Source: Flammeovirgaceae bacterium UBA5008 (GTDB taxonomy: Bacteria; Bacteroidota; Bacteroidia; Cytophagales; Cyclobacteriaceae). Taken from it: 23,725 nucleotides of DNA. Under the pieces are notes generated by a model that saw only the letters and a list, made by a program, of their open reading frames with translations, had not been told where the DNA came from and searched no databases. A program made the position numbers and the translations under genes. The stretch covers positions 1 to 23,725 of the forward strand of contig DGYK01000031.1 of the NCBI GenBank assembly GCA_002398365.1. Reading direction: 5' to 3'. This document shows positions 17,501-23,725 of this stretch, in pieces (within the stretch, counting starts at the first letter, position 1; each line of letters starts with the position of its first letter).

Positions 17501-18145
17501 TAATTTAAACTGCGCCACCACCGAAGTATCTTTTACTTCTTTGTAGCAACCGGGTTGATTTAATTCGTGTGAGCTGAGTCCCGTGCCATCCGAAGGTGAA
17601 TAAGGTTGAATGGTGTATCCTTTGTACAACAAACCTTTGTCGTAGAATTTTTTCAAGATCCACCACAGCGATTCGATGTATTCTTTTTCGTAGGTGATGT
17701 ATGGATTTTTCAAGTCAACCCAATAGCCCATTTTGGTGGTCAGATCATCCCATTGATCTTTGTACTTCATCACCGTTTCACGGCACTTCTTGTTATAATC
17801 TTCGATGGAGATTTTCTTCCCTATATCGTCTTTGGTGATGCCTAGTTCTTTCTCAACCTGCAATTCCACTGGCAAGCCGTGTGTATCCCAGCCGCCTTTG
17901 CGCTTTACTTGATAGCCTTGCAATGTTTTGAAACGACAGAAAATATCTTTTACCGTTCGCGCCATCACGTGGTGAATGCCAGGCGTGCCGTTGGCCGAAG
18001 GAGGGCCTTCATAAAAGGTAAATGTGGGGGCACCCTCGCGGTTGCTCACCGATTTTTCAAAAATCTGCTGCTCTTTCCAGAATTCCAGCATCTCGCTGGC
18101 AATGGTAGCATAGTTGAGTTCTTTGGTTTCTTTGTACTTGCTCAC
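14591..18145 (-). CDS. ileS: Isoleucyl-tRNA synthetase, long form with GXHH signature
   Basis: Charges tRNA-Ile and edits valine in the cytosol. The 1184 residues include the signature region PPSANGTPGIHH (HIGH-equivalent GIHH at 56-59), the CP1 editing domain, DVWFDSGAMPYAQ, KMSKRKGN (698-705), the anticodon-binding region (VSNWYVRLNRKRFW, MAPIAPFFSEWLY) and a long C-terminal domain, as in the IleRS2 type. The start is GTG at 18145; no ATG lies between it and the stop at 18072-18070-equivalent upstream sequence, and a near -7 match (TATTTTTC) lies 7 bases before it. Two low-complexity inserts occur: residues ~838-861, derived from a DNA palindrome, and ~566-576, from TTGTCAA repeats. It heads the ileS-lspA-msrC-MutS-like operon. 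Confidence 0.96.
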   Translation of the reverse strand: MSKYKETKELNYATIASEMLEFWKEQQIFEKSVSNREGAPTFTFYEGPPSANGTPGIHHVMARTVKDIFCRFKTLQGYQVKRKGGWDTHGLPVELQVEKELGITKDDIGKKISIEDYNKKCRETVMKYKDQWDDLTTKMGYWVDLKNPYITYEKEYIESLWWILKKFYDKGLLYKGYTIQPYSPSDGTGLSSHELNQPGCYKEVKDTSVVAQFKLIQDAKFKNVFAANEDVCVLAWTTTPWTLPSNTALAVGEKIKYVQVNTFNPYTFKPVSVLLAKDLVGKYFSEKNKELKLADYKAGDKAIPFEIVKELTGKDLLGLRYEQLMPYVQPFYQVENAFQIIAGDFVTTEDGTGVVHISPTFGADDFRVAKQNNVPAMTIKDEAGNELPTVDKKGKFISAIGEKLKEGVAKYQIKTHKPLGADDFYVKNYTDEDEKHPDYKNTDVIISIILKEENKAFKVEKYEHTYPHSWRTDKPVLYYPLDAWFIKTTALKDKMVALNKTINWKPESTGTGRFGNWLENLVDWNLSRSRYWGTPLPIWRTKDGREEICIGSIAQLQEEIEKANNKLTIDKKQLTNPTLTDLHRPYVDEIVLVSKSGQPMYREPDLIDVWFDSGAMPYAQWHYPFENKEVFENAYPADYISEGVDQTRGWFFTLHAIATLLSESSDEIKAVNQKVNNGGVAFKNVISTGLVLDKNGEKMSKRKGNVIDPYTTLSKYGADPVRWYMIENAPPWDNLKFDLAGIEETQRRFFGTLMNTYSFFAMYANIDGFVKDEMNNVPFDRLAPLDKWIITKEQSLIAEVTAAYEDYEPTKAARAIQEFVNDHVSNWYVRLNRKRFWQPSSSSVASAKEGSSSAKATDGKSSMLSEDKRAAYETLYECLMVTAQLMAPIAPFFSEWLYKNLTDSIRAKAKQNNTPLQFESIHHTLLVKADNKRKDAELEIAMDYAQRICSLTHSIRKNSKIKVRTPLQKILLPVVDEKFAQRVRSVEAIIKAEVNIKSIEYIDDTSDILVKKVKPNLPKLGKQYGPKMKEVSAVINGFSKEDISTIEKTGKLNKGGFDLVLEDVLISSEDIPGWAVAAEGGVTVALDITITDELQREGIARDFVNRIQNLRKDMGMEVLDKIAIEVENQHEFATSALKEFKDYICTETQALQLEFKDQIAEAVEVPIAIGAEEFGLKVKVSLQK
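15571..15624. repeat. Imperfect palindromic element inserted in frame in ileS
   Basis: The left arm CGTCCGTTGCTTTAGCGGAG (extending to 15592) pairs with the right arm at 15600-15624 (TCCTTCGCTGAAGC through GAGGACG), separated by the 7-base spacer CGAGCCC; a few mismatches and a 3-base bulge interrupt the stem. It also carries GGACGAG twice. It encodes a Ser/Ala/Lys-rich stretch (ASAKEGSSSAKATDGKSS) between the conserved RKRFWQ and AAYETLYECL segments, where other Bacteroidota IleRS proteins have only a short loop. The in-frame placement resembles Rickettsia palindromic elements in concept. Confidence 0.65.
16420..16449. repeat. Short TTGTCAATT repeats within ileS
   Basis: The 9-mer TTGTCAATT occurs at 16420-16428, 16434-16442 and 16441-16449. 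On the coding strand these give the peptide NNKLTIDKKQLTN, in a loop between the conserved CIGSIAQLQEEIEKA and DLHRPYVDEIVLVS segments that is naturally variable among Bacteroidota IleRS proteins. Likely a local repeat expansion kept in frame. Confidence 0.6.
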
Positions 18146-18261
18146 GGGTAACGAAAAATAGGGCGCAATTTAACAAAGAATCGGGGATTTGGCAGGGTAT
18201 TTCGTGGCGTAACCTATTGATTACGTGAGGATGATTTGCTTATTTTCCAGTAAAACGCGTA

Positions 18262-18828
18262 ATGACCGAACTCGAAAAGTATATCCACGGCTATTTTGGG
18301 GTGCCTGCTGATGACCTTGCCAAGATTGTCACGTTCTTCAAGCCGGTGAGTTTGAAAAAAGGTGAGTTTTTTTTAAAGGCCGGACAGTTATCAGATCGGT
18401 TGGGCTTTGTGCAATCGGGCATTGTGCGTGAATACGTGGAGGCCAATGACAAAGAGGTGACCAAATGGATTTCGACTAAAGGTTATTTTGTGGTGGACTT
18501 AGCTAGTTTTGTTTTTCATCAGCCGGCCCGATGGAATTTTCAGGCGTTTACAGATGCTGAGTTGTTTGTGATCGATCAAAAGAACTACCAGCGAATTGGC
18601 CAGGTAGTGGATCGCTGGCCGGAGTTGGAAAAACTTTTCATCGCCAAGTGCTTTACTGTTTTAGAAGAACGGGTGCTCACGCATCTCTCCATGACTGCCG
18701 AAGAACGCTACCAGCAATTATTTGCATTTAATAAAGAGTTATTCAATCAGGTGCCACTGCAATACCTGGCATCTATGCTCGGCATGACGCCTGAAACACT
18801 CAGTCGCCTGCGCAAAAAAAGTTTATAA
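18262..18828 (+). CDS. Crp/Fnr-family transcriptional regulator
   Basis: A 188-residue regulator with an N-terminal cyclic-nucleotide-binding-like beta-barrel (~8-115; KKGEFFLKAGQLSDRLGFVQSGIVREY) and a short C-terminal helix-turn-helix (~150-188; QVPLQYLASMLGMTPETLSRLRKK). The phosphate-binding cassette residues for cAMP are not evident, which is usual for this Bacteroidota subgroup whose ligands are mostly unknown. The four-cysteine Fe-S motif of Fnr is also absent. It is transcribed divergently from ileS (116-base gap) and lies 114 bases upstream of the SRPBCC gene, a candidate target or co-transcribed partner, though the link is only positional. Confidence 0.88.
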   Translation: MTELEKYIHGYFGVPADDLAKIVTFFKPVSLKKGEFFLKAGQLSDRLGFVQSGIVREYVEANDKEVTKWISTKGYFVVDLASFVFHQPARWNFQAFTDAELFVIDQKNYQRIGQVVDRWPELEKLFIAKCFTVLEERVLTHLSMTAEERYQQLFAFNKELFNQVPLQYLASMLGMTPETLSRLRKKSL

Positions 18829-18942
18829 TAGCTACGCCAGCCACCTCTTTTATTTTTCTTTGGCTTAAACCCACTTCTTGATTTTTGTCAAGAGCGCGCG
18901 TGCCTTTGCGCTACACCTTTGTATCGTTAATCAACGAAACAA

Positions 18943-19455
18943 ATGAACACAAAAACCATTTTATTCACCGCTATCAGCATGGCTCAAATCAGTCTTGCTA
19001 CAGCACAAAACAACACAACTATGAAAACGATCAATCAAAATGCACCCGTGAAATGTTCCAAGAGCATCCGCATTCAGGCAAGTCCTGAAAAAGTTTGGCA
19101 AGTACTTACTTCTATCGATCAGTGGGCAAATTGGCAAACCGAAATCAGTAACCCAAAGCTTAATGGTAAGTTGGAACCAAACACTACGTTCAAATGGAAA
19201 ACCGGTGGAGCAAAAATTTTATCTACACTACACACTGTGGTTCCTTATCGGCAGTTTGGATGGACCGGAAAAACTTTTGGTATGTATGCAATTCACAACT
19301 GGACACTTCAGCAGGAAGGCGAATCCACTCTTGTTTCGGTTGATGAAAGTATGGAAGGTTTCTTGGCTGACCTGTTTAAAAAGTCATTCAACAAGAATTT
19401 GGAAAAGGGCATGCAAACTTGGCTTGAGCTTTTAAAGAAAGAGTGCGAAAAGTAA
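18943..19455 (+). CDS. SRPBCC-superfamily (polyketide cyclase-like) protein
   Basis: A 170-residue protein of the START/SRPBCC fold, which makes a hydrophobic ligand cavity. Family cues are SIRIQASPEKVWQVLTSIDQW (~42-62), WQTEISNPKLNG, the TWKTGG-like strand FKWKTGG, RQFGWTG, and a long C-terminal helix (FNKNLEKGMQTWLELLKKECEK). Residues 1-22 (FTAISMAQISLATAQ) look like a signal peptide, so it may be exported; a start at the internal Met27 would remove this and leave a cytosolic protein. A CACCTTTG box (18914-18921), one base off the -7 consensus, lies 21 bases before the ATG. Ligand unknown. Confidence 0.83.
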   Translation: MNTKTILFTAISMAQISLATAQNNTTMKTINQNAPVKCSKSIRIQASPEKVWQVLTSIDQWANWQTEISNPKLNGKLEPNTTFKWKTGGAKILSTLHTVVPYRQFGWTGKTFGMYAIHNWTLQQEGESTLVSVDESMEGFLADLFKKSFNKNLEKGMQTWLELLKKECEK

Positions 19456-19461
19456 AATCTA

Positions 19462-19694
19462 TTAAACCGCACCCTTGAAATCGTAAATGTTATTCTTACT
19501 CCAATCGATGGCTTCGTCCTCTGCTTCACCGTAGAAGCCGGATTGAAGTCATCGGTGAGTAATTGTTCATATTTCCATTTTTAGTGGTTATCGAATGTTT
19601 AGATCATTGCAGGTAACAAAATCAAGCTGGTGATTGGGGGGATCACGAACGTGGTTAAAGTAAGAAACCTCAAGGCAACTGGTTCCGCTACGGA
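19462..19694 (-). pseudogene. Decayed 3' remnant of an RND/MMPL exporter gene
   Basis: Read on the minus strand, this stretch aligns position by position with the 3' end of the intact RND gene (20334 onward). Conserved words include LILLPAMI against LILLPALI, LLTDDFNP against LLIDDFDP and, in another frame, GFYGEAEDEAID against GFYGEEEDEAID, ending KGAV before a TAA at 19464-19462. It has two in-frame stops (one replaces the Met of LIMTFD, one a Lys in the basic linker) and a one-base shift after NP. Only about the last 75 codons remain and no upstream portion is present. It is therefore a non-functional paralogous fragment. It accounts for nearly all the gap between the SRPBCC and small secreted protein genes. 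Confidence 0.88.
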
Positions 19695-19751
19695 AGTAAT
19701 TTTTACAAGGATTCTACGGCTATATGTACAAAAAGTGTTTATTTAGTGAAC

Positions 19752-20309
19752 ATGTACCGATTTTTTAACGAATTATTCTTGGAACTCTTTTTTTTGATCG
19801 TTTTCGTTACATTGGCTATTGGCTCCGTTGGAGCACAGTCTTCGGTCCTGACTTTAGAACAATTGGGTAAGCTCACTCCGGAAAAAATAGAAGGGTATCG
19901 TACCAAAGAAAGTAACAAAGGCCGAATCTTGAAGATAGGTACGCTTTCGTATTCGATGATTGAGCGAACATTTGTACAAGGCAAAAAGCAGGTCAACATC
20001 ATGCTGTTTGATTACAACAATGCTTCTGTCATGTATCGGCAGGCAACACAAAAATGGAAAACAGCTGAGGGTAAGGAAACGGATGCGATGTTGGAGAATG
20101 CCTATGAATTAGAGAATCAACCAGGTTGGATACAGTATGATAAGAGTCACAACAAATCACAGATTGCGTTGGGTATCCAAAATCGATTTTTTTTAGTGTT
20201 GATGGGTGAGGGTATATCTTTAAGTGATTTAGATAACATCGCAAGAATCTTCGACTTGGCACGGTTTCCTGCACAAGAGGTGGCTATGACTGATGCCAAA
20301 CACCGCTAA
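19752..20309 (+). CDS. Small secreted protein of unknown function
   Basis: A 185-residue protein I do not recognise. Residues ~1-29 form a hydrophobic signal peptide (LFFLIVFVTLAIGSVGAQ). The mature part shows an LTLEQLGKLTPEKIEGYR start, a central beta-rich section (KIGTLSYSMIERTF, VNIMLFDYNNASVMYRQA) and a C-terminal stretch with a hydrophobic strand and helix (RFFLVLMGEGISLSDLDNIARIFDL). No cysteines, enzyme motifs or later membrane segments are visible. ATG 19752 is preferred to the GTG at 19746, two codons earlier. It sits between the RND remnant and the intact RND gene, converging on the latter with a 24-base gap. Confidence 0.72.
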   Translation: MYRFFNELFLELFFLIVFVTLAIGSVGAQSSVLTLEQLGKLTPEKIEGYRTKESNKGRILKIGTLSYSMIERTFVQGKKQVNIMLFDYNNASVMYRQATQKWKTAEGKETDAMLENAYELENQPGWIQYDKSHNKSQIALGIQNRFFLVLMGEGISLSDLDNIARIFDLARFPAQEVAMTDAKHR

Positions 20310-20333
20310 GTAAGTGATTAGAAAATTGGAGCG

Positions 20334-22751
20334 CTACTCAGCTGCTCCTTTCCGATCGTGAATTTTGATCTTACTTAAATCAATGGCTTCGTCTTCTTCT
20401 TCACCATAAAAACCAGGGTCGAAGTCATCGATCAGTAATTTTTCGTCTTTCCGTTTCTTTGGTTTATCGAATGTCATGATCAATGCCGGCAACAAAATCA
20501 AGTTGGTAAACATAGAAATCACTAGCGTGGTTGAAGTGAGCAATCCCAAAGCAATGGTTCCGCCAAATGAAGAGAAGGAGAATAAAATGAAGCCCGCAAA
20601 AAGTACGATAGAAGTATAGATAATGCTTTTACCCGTTTCTAAAATACTTTCACTCACCGATACCGGAACAAAGAATCCATTCGCCAATTGTTCTTGTCGG
20701 TATTTTGCCAAGAAGCGAATCGAGTTATCAACAGAGATACCAAAGGTGATACTGAAAATCAAAGCGGTGCTCGGCTTTAAATCAATACCTAGGTAACCCA
20801 TGATACCGGCTGTGATCATCAATGCAATCAGGTTAGGAATAAGCGATATAATGATCATGCGAACGTCTGAAAACAAAATGGCCATGGAGAGAGTGATCAG
20901 GATAAATGCCAGCAGTAAACTTTCTTTCAAGTTGTCGATCAAAAATTTATTTCCCTTGATGAAAAGCTTGGTGGTACCTGTCACATTCGTTTTAATATCG
21001 GTTCCGTCAAAAATTTGATTCATGCGAGGCTCGATTACCGTATTCACCAACGAATCCAATCGCTTGGAACCGATGTCCGCAATTTGCATGGAGATACGCA
21101 TACGCGTGAAGGTGGAGTCGACAAATGATTTGAGCAAACCACTGTTGTCGGTTTGGCCTTTCATGTAGCGTAAGATATATCCACTCTCGGCTTTGCTTGG
21201 CAATGAATACTTTTTCGGATTGTAATTGTAGAAGGTCTGCTTGGAGGCTTTCACTAGACTGATGACAGAGACCGGTCGGGATACGACTGAGATTGAGTCG
21301 ATGAAGCTTTCAAACTCTTCGATCTTTTCTAAATTTTTGATGTTGAGCACACCTCTGCGCTTGCCAGTATTCACCTCAATTTCTAATGGCATGATGCCAC
21401 TGAAGTTGGCTTCAAAAAAATTCAGATCTTTCCGAATCTGGCTTCCTTCGGGTACATCGTCCATCATATACGAAACAGATTGCAAGCGCATCATGCCGAT
21501 TCCGGCTATGATCGTCACGGCCATTGACACAATGTAAATAGCAGGGCGATAGCGATGCACCATGATGTCGATGTATTTTACAAACGACCCCATGATTTTG
21601 AAATTGAGATGTCGTAAATGCTTAGGCGCAGGTTCAGGCAACCATGAGAAGATGCCCGGAATCATGATCAGGCTCACAACAAAAAGCGCCATGATGTTGA
21701 TGCCGGCTACTATACCAAACTCGCGCAGAATTAAGATATCGGTTGCAAGCAAGGTTAAAAAACCAATGGCCACTGTTAGGTTAGTGAGAAACATGGCTAA
21801 GCCCATTTTATTCACCACAGCAGCAATGGCTTCTTCTTTGTTTCTTCGTTTCGAGTATTCGAGATGATATTTGTTGAGAAGGTATATCGCGTTCGTAATA
21901 CCAATGGTCACGATCACTGGAGGTATCAATCCACTCAGCAATGTAATTTTATAACCAAACAACGAGAGTGTGCCCATCACCCACACTACCACAATTCCGA
22001 TAATGATCATGGAGAAAAGTACTGCGCGGAATGATCGGAAGAATAAGAACATGATCACGCCCGTAACGAGTGCCGAGAGGTACAAAAAGATTTGCATTTC
22101 TTTTCGCACTTCAGTTGCCATCATGGATCGGATGTAAGGAATGCCTGCATAGCGAAGTTCGATGCCTGTCTCTTGTGTGAATGCTTCTCCCAGCTTCGAC
22201 AAAGCGTTTGTCATTGCGATACGCTTTTCGGAGTTCATCACTTCTTTGGTGATAGAAACCAACATCATCGTAGAGCCGTTTTCAGCATTTACGATCTGAC
22301 CCATGTAGAACTTCTGGTTGCGCATCGCCCCCAACAAGCTATCCAATTGTTCCTGACTTGAAATTTCTTTCGGGAAAAGACCGTCTAAGTAGAACCTTGT
22401 ATTTGCAGTGTCTTTGCGGATGATTTTAATCTCCGGTAAGCTAAGCACGTTGTTGACACCCGCAATCGCTTTGATGTCTTTATTAAGTTGTCTAAATCGA
22501 TTGAACTTGGCTAATTCAAAGATTGAACTGTCGCGAAGGCCGACAGCAATGATGTTTCCATCTTCGCCAAACTGTTTTTTAAATTTTTGCAGGAAAACCA
22601 TTTCGGGGTCGTTCAGCGGCACGGTGCGGGCAAGGTCATAACTCATTTGCACCTTGGTGGCATGATAGCCCATAAAAGCGGTGATCAATAGAATGACCCC
22701 GATCAGAGCCAGACGAAAACGAATAATCAGTTTAGCAATACGTGTCCACAT
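20334..22751 (-). CDS. RND-superfamily MMPL-type exporter
   Basis: An 805-residue inner-membrane transporter with internal two-fold symmetry: TM1 (~8-27), a large periplasmic domain, TM2-6 (~220-370, including a sterol-sensing-like block MQIFLYLSALVTGVIMFLFF), TM7 (~400), a second periplasmic domain, and TM8-12 (~620-765, GISVDNSIRFLAKYR). The GISVDNS segment carries the acidic residue typical of RND proton relays. An acidic cytosolic tail (IDDFDPGFYGEEEDEAIDLSK) ends the protein. HpnN/MmpL-like proteins export lipids or hydrophobic compounds; the nearby sterol desaturase gene fits a lipid role, but this is inference. No membrane-fusion protein or TolC partner is adjacent. ATG 22751 is preferred over a TTG at 22760, which overlaps the promoter element. 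Confidence 0.9.
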   Translation of the reverse strand: MWTRIAKLIIRFRLALIGVILLITAFMGYHATKVQMSYDLARTVPLNDPEMVFLQKFKKQFGEDGNIIAVGLRDSSIFELAKFNRFRQLNKDIKAIAGVNNVLSLPEIKIIRKDTANTRFYLDGLFPKEISSQEQLDSLLGAMRNQKFYMGQIVNAENGSTMMLVSITKEVMNSEKRIAMTNALSKLGEAFTQETGIELRYAGIPYIRSMMATEVRKEMQIFLYLSALVTGVIMFLFFRSFRAVLFSMIIIGIVVVWVMGTLSLFGYKITLLSGLIPPVIVTIGITNAIYLLNKYHLEYSKRRNKEEAIAAVVNKMGLAMFLTNLTVAIGFLTLLATDILILREFGIVAGINIMALFVVSLIMIPGIFSWLPEPAPKHLRHLNFKIMGSFVKYIDIMVHRYRPAIYIVSMAVTIIAGIGMMRLQSVSYMMDDVPEGSQIRKDLNFFEANFSGIMPLEIEVNTGKRRGVLNIKNLEKIEEFESFIDSISVVSRPVSVISLVKASKQTFYNYNPKKYSLPSKAESGYILRYMKGQTDNSGLLKSFVDSTFTRMRISMQIADIGSKRLDSLVNTVIEPRMNQIFDGTDIKTNVTGTTKLFIKGNKFLIDNLKESLLLAFILITLSMAILFSDVRMIIISLIPNLIALMITAGIMGYLGIDLKPSTALIFSITFGISVDNSIRFLAKYRQEQLANGFFVPVSVSESILETGKSIIYTSIVLFAGFILFSFSSFGGTIALGLLTSTTLVISMFTNLILLPALIMTFDKPKKRKDEKLLIDDFDPGFYGEEEDEAIDLSKIKIHDRKGAAE

Positions 22752-22757
22752 AACCGC

Positions 22758-22765
22758 CAAATCTA
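22758..22765 (-). promoter_or_regulatory. Candidate Bacteroidota -7 element (TAGATTTG) before the RND gene
   Basis: TAGATTTG on the minus strand matches TAnnTTTG exactly and ends 6 bases before the ATG at 22751. A TTG in the same frame falls inside the element and is therefore unlikely to be the start. No -33 box is obvious. Confidence 0.45.
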
Positions 22766-22847
22766 AGGATTTTTGGGCTTAGTCGACCTTATTTTTTTGT
22801 GAGGCTTTTACACGTCTGATTCAGGAATCTTGTGATCTGTATCTGGC

Positions 22848-23725
22848 CTATGCCATTCTTACCGATCGGTCTTTTTGAAGAAATGAAAAGTAGAGGGTAA
22901 CACCAATTGAAACTAGGAAATAGACCGCCAGTGTCGGAGTAATCAATGCAAAATATTTGCTCGCGCCAAACCAGTCATTTTGAGAAAGAAGAAGATACAA
23001 CCCAAAGCCACTTCGGACTACCTCGCATGCAATAGCGGATATATTTTTATCCATCAGGTCAGTCATTGCATAAACAGATAAAAAGATAAATGCGCCATAA
23101 AGGAACATGGCGGGGCTTCCCACTTGAGCAATATTCCCAAACAAATAACTTAAGAACAGCAGCAGCATGAGCAACTGAAACCAGCTCCATGTCATTAATC
23201 CTTTCACATTCGTGGGATCGTATTTTTGAAAATGATATACGTCTTTGATTTTTTCAACCGGATATTTTTCTTCCACATCGCTTGGTCTCCAGCCTAGTGG
23301 CATAAACCATATTTTGAATTTATCTTCCCAGCGTTGTGCACGCCAAGCATCTTTAATCAACAGCCATAGATGCATGAAATTGATTTTGATCGGATTCCAA
23401 GTTTGCACCGGTCGAGTTACTCCATACACTGCAGGCACTTCCGGCATTTCTTCCTGATAGGTACCGAAGAGTTTATCCCAGAAGATAAATATCTGGCCAT
23501 AATTTTTATCAAGATATTCCGGATTGATGGCATGATGTACTCGATGATGTGATGGGGTAACAATAATTTTTTCGAGGAAGCCCATGCGACCGATGTGTTG
23601 CGTATGGTACCAGAATTGTGCGAACAAATGGAGCGGTGCTACAATGGAAATAACTTCTTGGGGAACACCTAACAAAGCCGCAGGCAATAAAAAGATTGCA
23701 AAGATTTTGACAATGGATGAAATAA
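22848..23725 (-). CDS. Sterol desaturase / fatty acid hydroxylase-family protein (5' end cut by window edge)
   Basis: The C-terminal 292 residues of a membrane di-iron oxygenase-like protein; the frame is open through the right edge, so the start lies outside. The TTG at 23687 is not the start, because coding continues upstream with another hydrophobic stretch (IVKIFAIFLLPAALLG). Histidine-box residues are visible in FWYHTQHIGRMG and in TPSHHRVHHAIN, which ends in the HxxHH motif that binds iron. The C-terminal half has several more membrane segments (LLMLLLFLSYLFG, FLYGAFIFLSVYAM, ALITPTLAVYFLVSIGVTLYF), a layout seen in alkylglycerol monooxygenase-like proteins. The substrate is unknown. 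Stop codon TAG at 22850-22848. Confidence 0.88.
   Translation of the reverse strand, partial: ISSIVKIFAIFLLPAALLGVPQEVISIVAPLHLFAQFWYHTQHIGRMGFLEKIIVTPSHHRVHHAINPEYLDKNYGQIFIFWDKLFGTYQEEMPEVPAVYGVTRPVQTWNPIKINFMHLWLLIKDAWRAQRWEDKFKIWFMPLGWRPSDVEEKYPVEKIKDVYHFQKYDPTNVKGLMTWSWFQLLMLLLFLSYLFGNIAQVGSPAMFLYGAFIFLSVYAMTDLMDKNISAIACEVVRSGFGLYLLLSQNDWFGASKYFALITPTLAVYFLVSIGVTLYFSFLQKDRSVRMA

Noticed and set aside
19308..19529. Minus-strand 73-residue open frame overlapping the SRPBCC gene end
   Set aside because: It contains a frameshifted piece of the RND remnant and runs antisense through a real gene; it is not an independent gene.
23685..23687. TTG as start of the sterol desaturase-family gene
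   Set aside because: The frame stays open to the window edge with a further hydrophobic segment, and family members are longer.
1..23725. CRISPR arrays, tRNA or rRNA genes, phage or transposase genes, defence islands
   Set aside because: I scanned both strands and found no direct-repeat arrays, cloverleaf-like sequences or recognisable mobile-element or defence proteins; small RNAs without clear structure could be missed.

Overview
The window looks like chromosomal DNA of a member of the Bacteroidota, most likely a Cytophagales-type bacterium. Support comes from a TonB-dependent receptor with an N-terminal carboxypeptidase-regulatory-like domain, a DUF1573 protein, short cleavable signal peptides ending in AQ, no visible Shine-Dalgarno motifs, several exact TAnnTTTG (-7 type) promoter elements, and a long IleRS with a KMSKR motif. 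GC content is moderate by eye. I see no rRNA, tRNA, CRISPR array, phage, integrase or transposase gene, and most genes are housekeeping or common accessory functions.

Layout. Positions 1-45 may hold the first codons of a divergent gene. Positions 83-5604 run on the plus strand: a TonB-dependent receptor, then a tight group of UbiA-family prenyltransferase, purN and a serine hydrolase lipoprotein. A convergent two-component pair (sensor kinase then response regulator) follows on the minus strand (7579-5609). Its upstream region is shared with a divergent DUF1573 gene, which ends in a strong intrinsic terminator. Positions 8250-10244 encode an unusual secreted protein combining a CarboxypepD_reg-like domain, TonB_C-like repeats and leucine-rich repeats. 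A Tat-signal HisC-like aminotransferase follows on the minus strand, then a GC-rich intergenic repeat. A compact minus-strand operon then runs ileS - lspA - msrC-like (fRMsr) - membrane MutS-like ATPase (18145-11656), with gaps of only 1-5 bases. The right part has a Crp/Fnr regulator, an SRPBCC protein, a decayed remnant of an RND exporter gene, a small secreted protein of unknown function, an intact RND/MMPL exporter, and a sterol desaturase-family gene cut by the right edge.

The main unexpected signals are: (1) an imperfect palindromic element inserted in frame in the essential ileS gene, which also has a second short-repeat expansion and a swapped GXHH signature motif; (2) a pseudogene at 19462-19694 that aligns without gaps, apart from one frameshift, to the last ~75 codons of the RND gene 640 bp away; (3) the TonB_C/LRR fusion protein; (4) exact TAnnTTTG elements 4-6 bases before three start codons, suggesting leaderless transcripts; (5) phased 11-bp ATTAACA repeats upstream of the two-component operon; (6) a perfect inverted repeat over the prenyltransferase start codon. 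I did not find a convincing new defence or mobile system.
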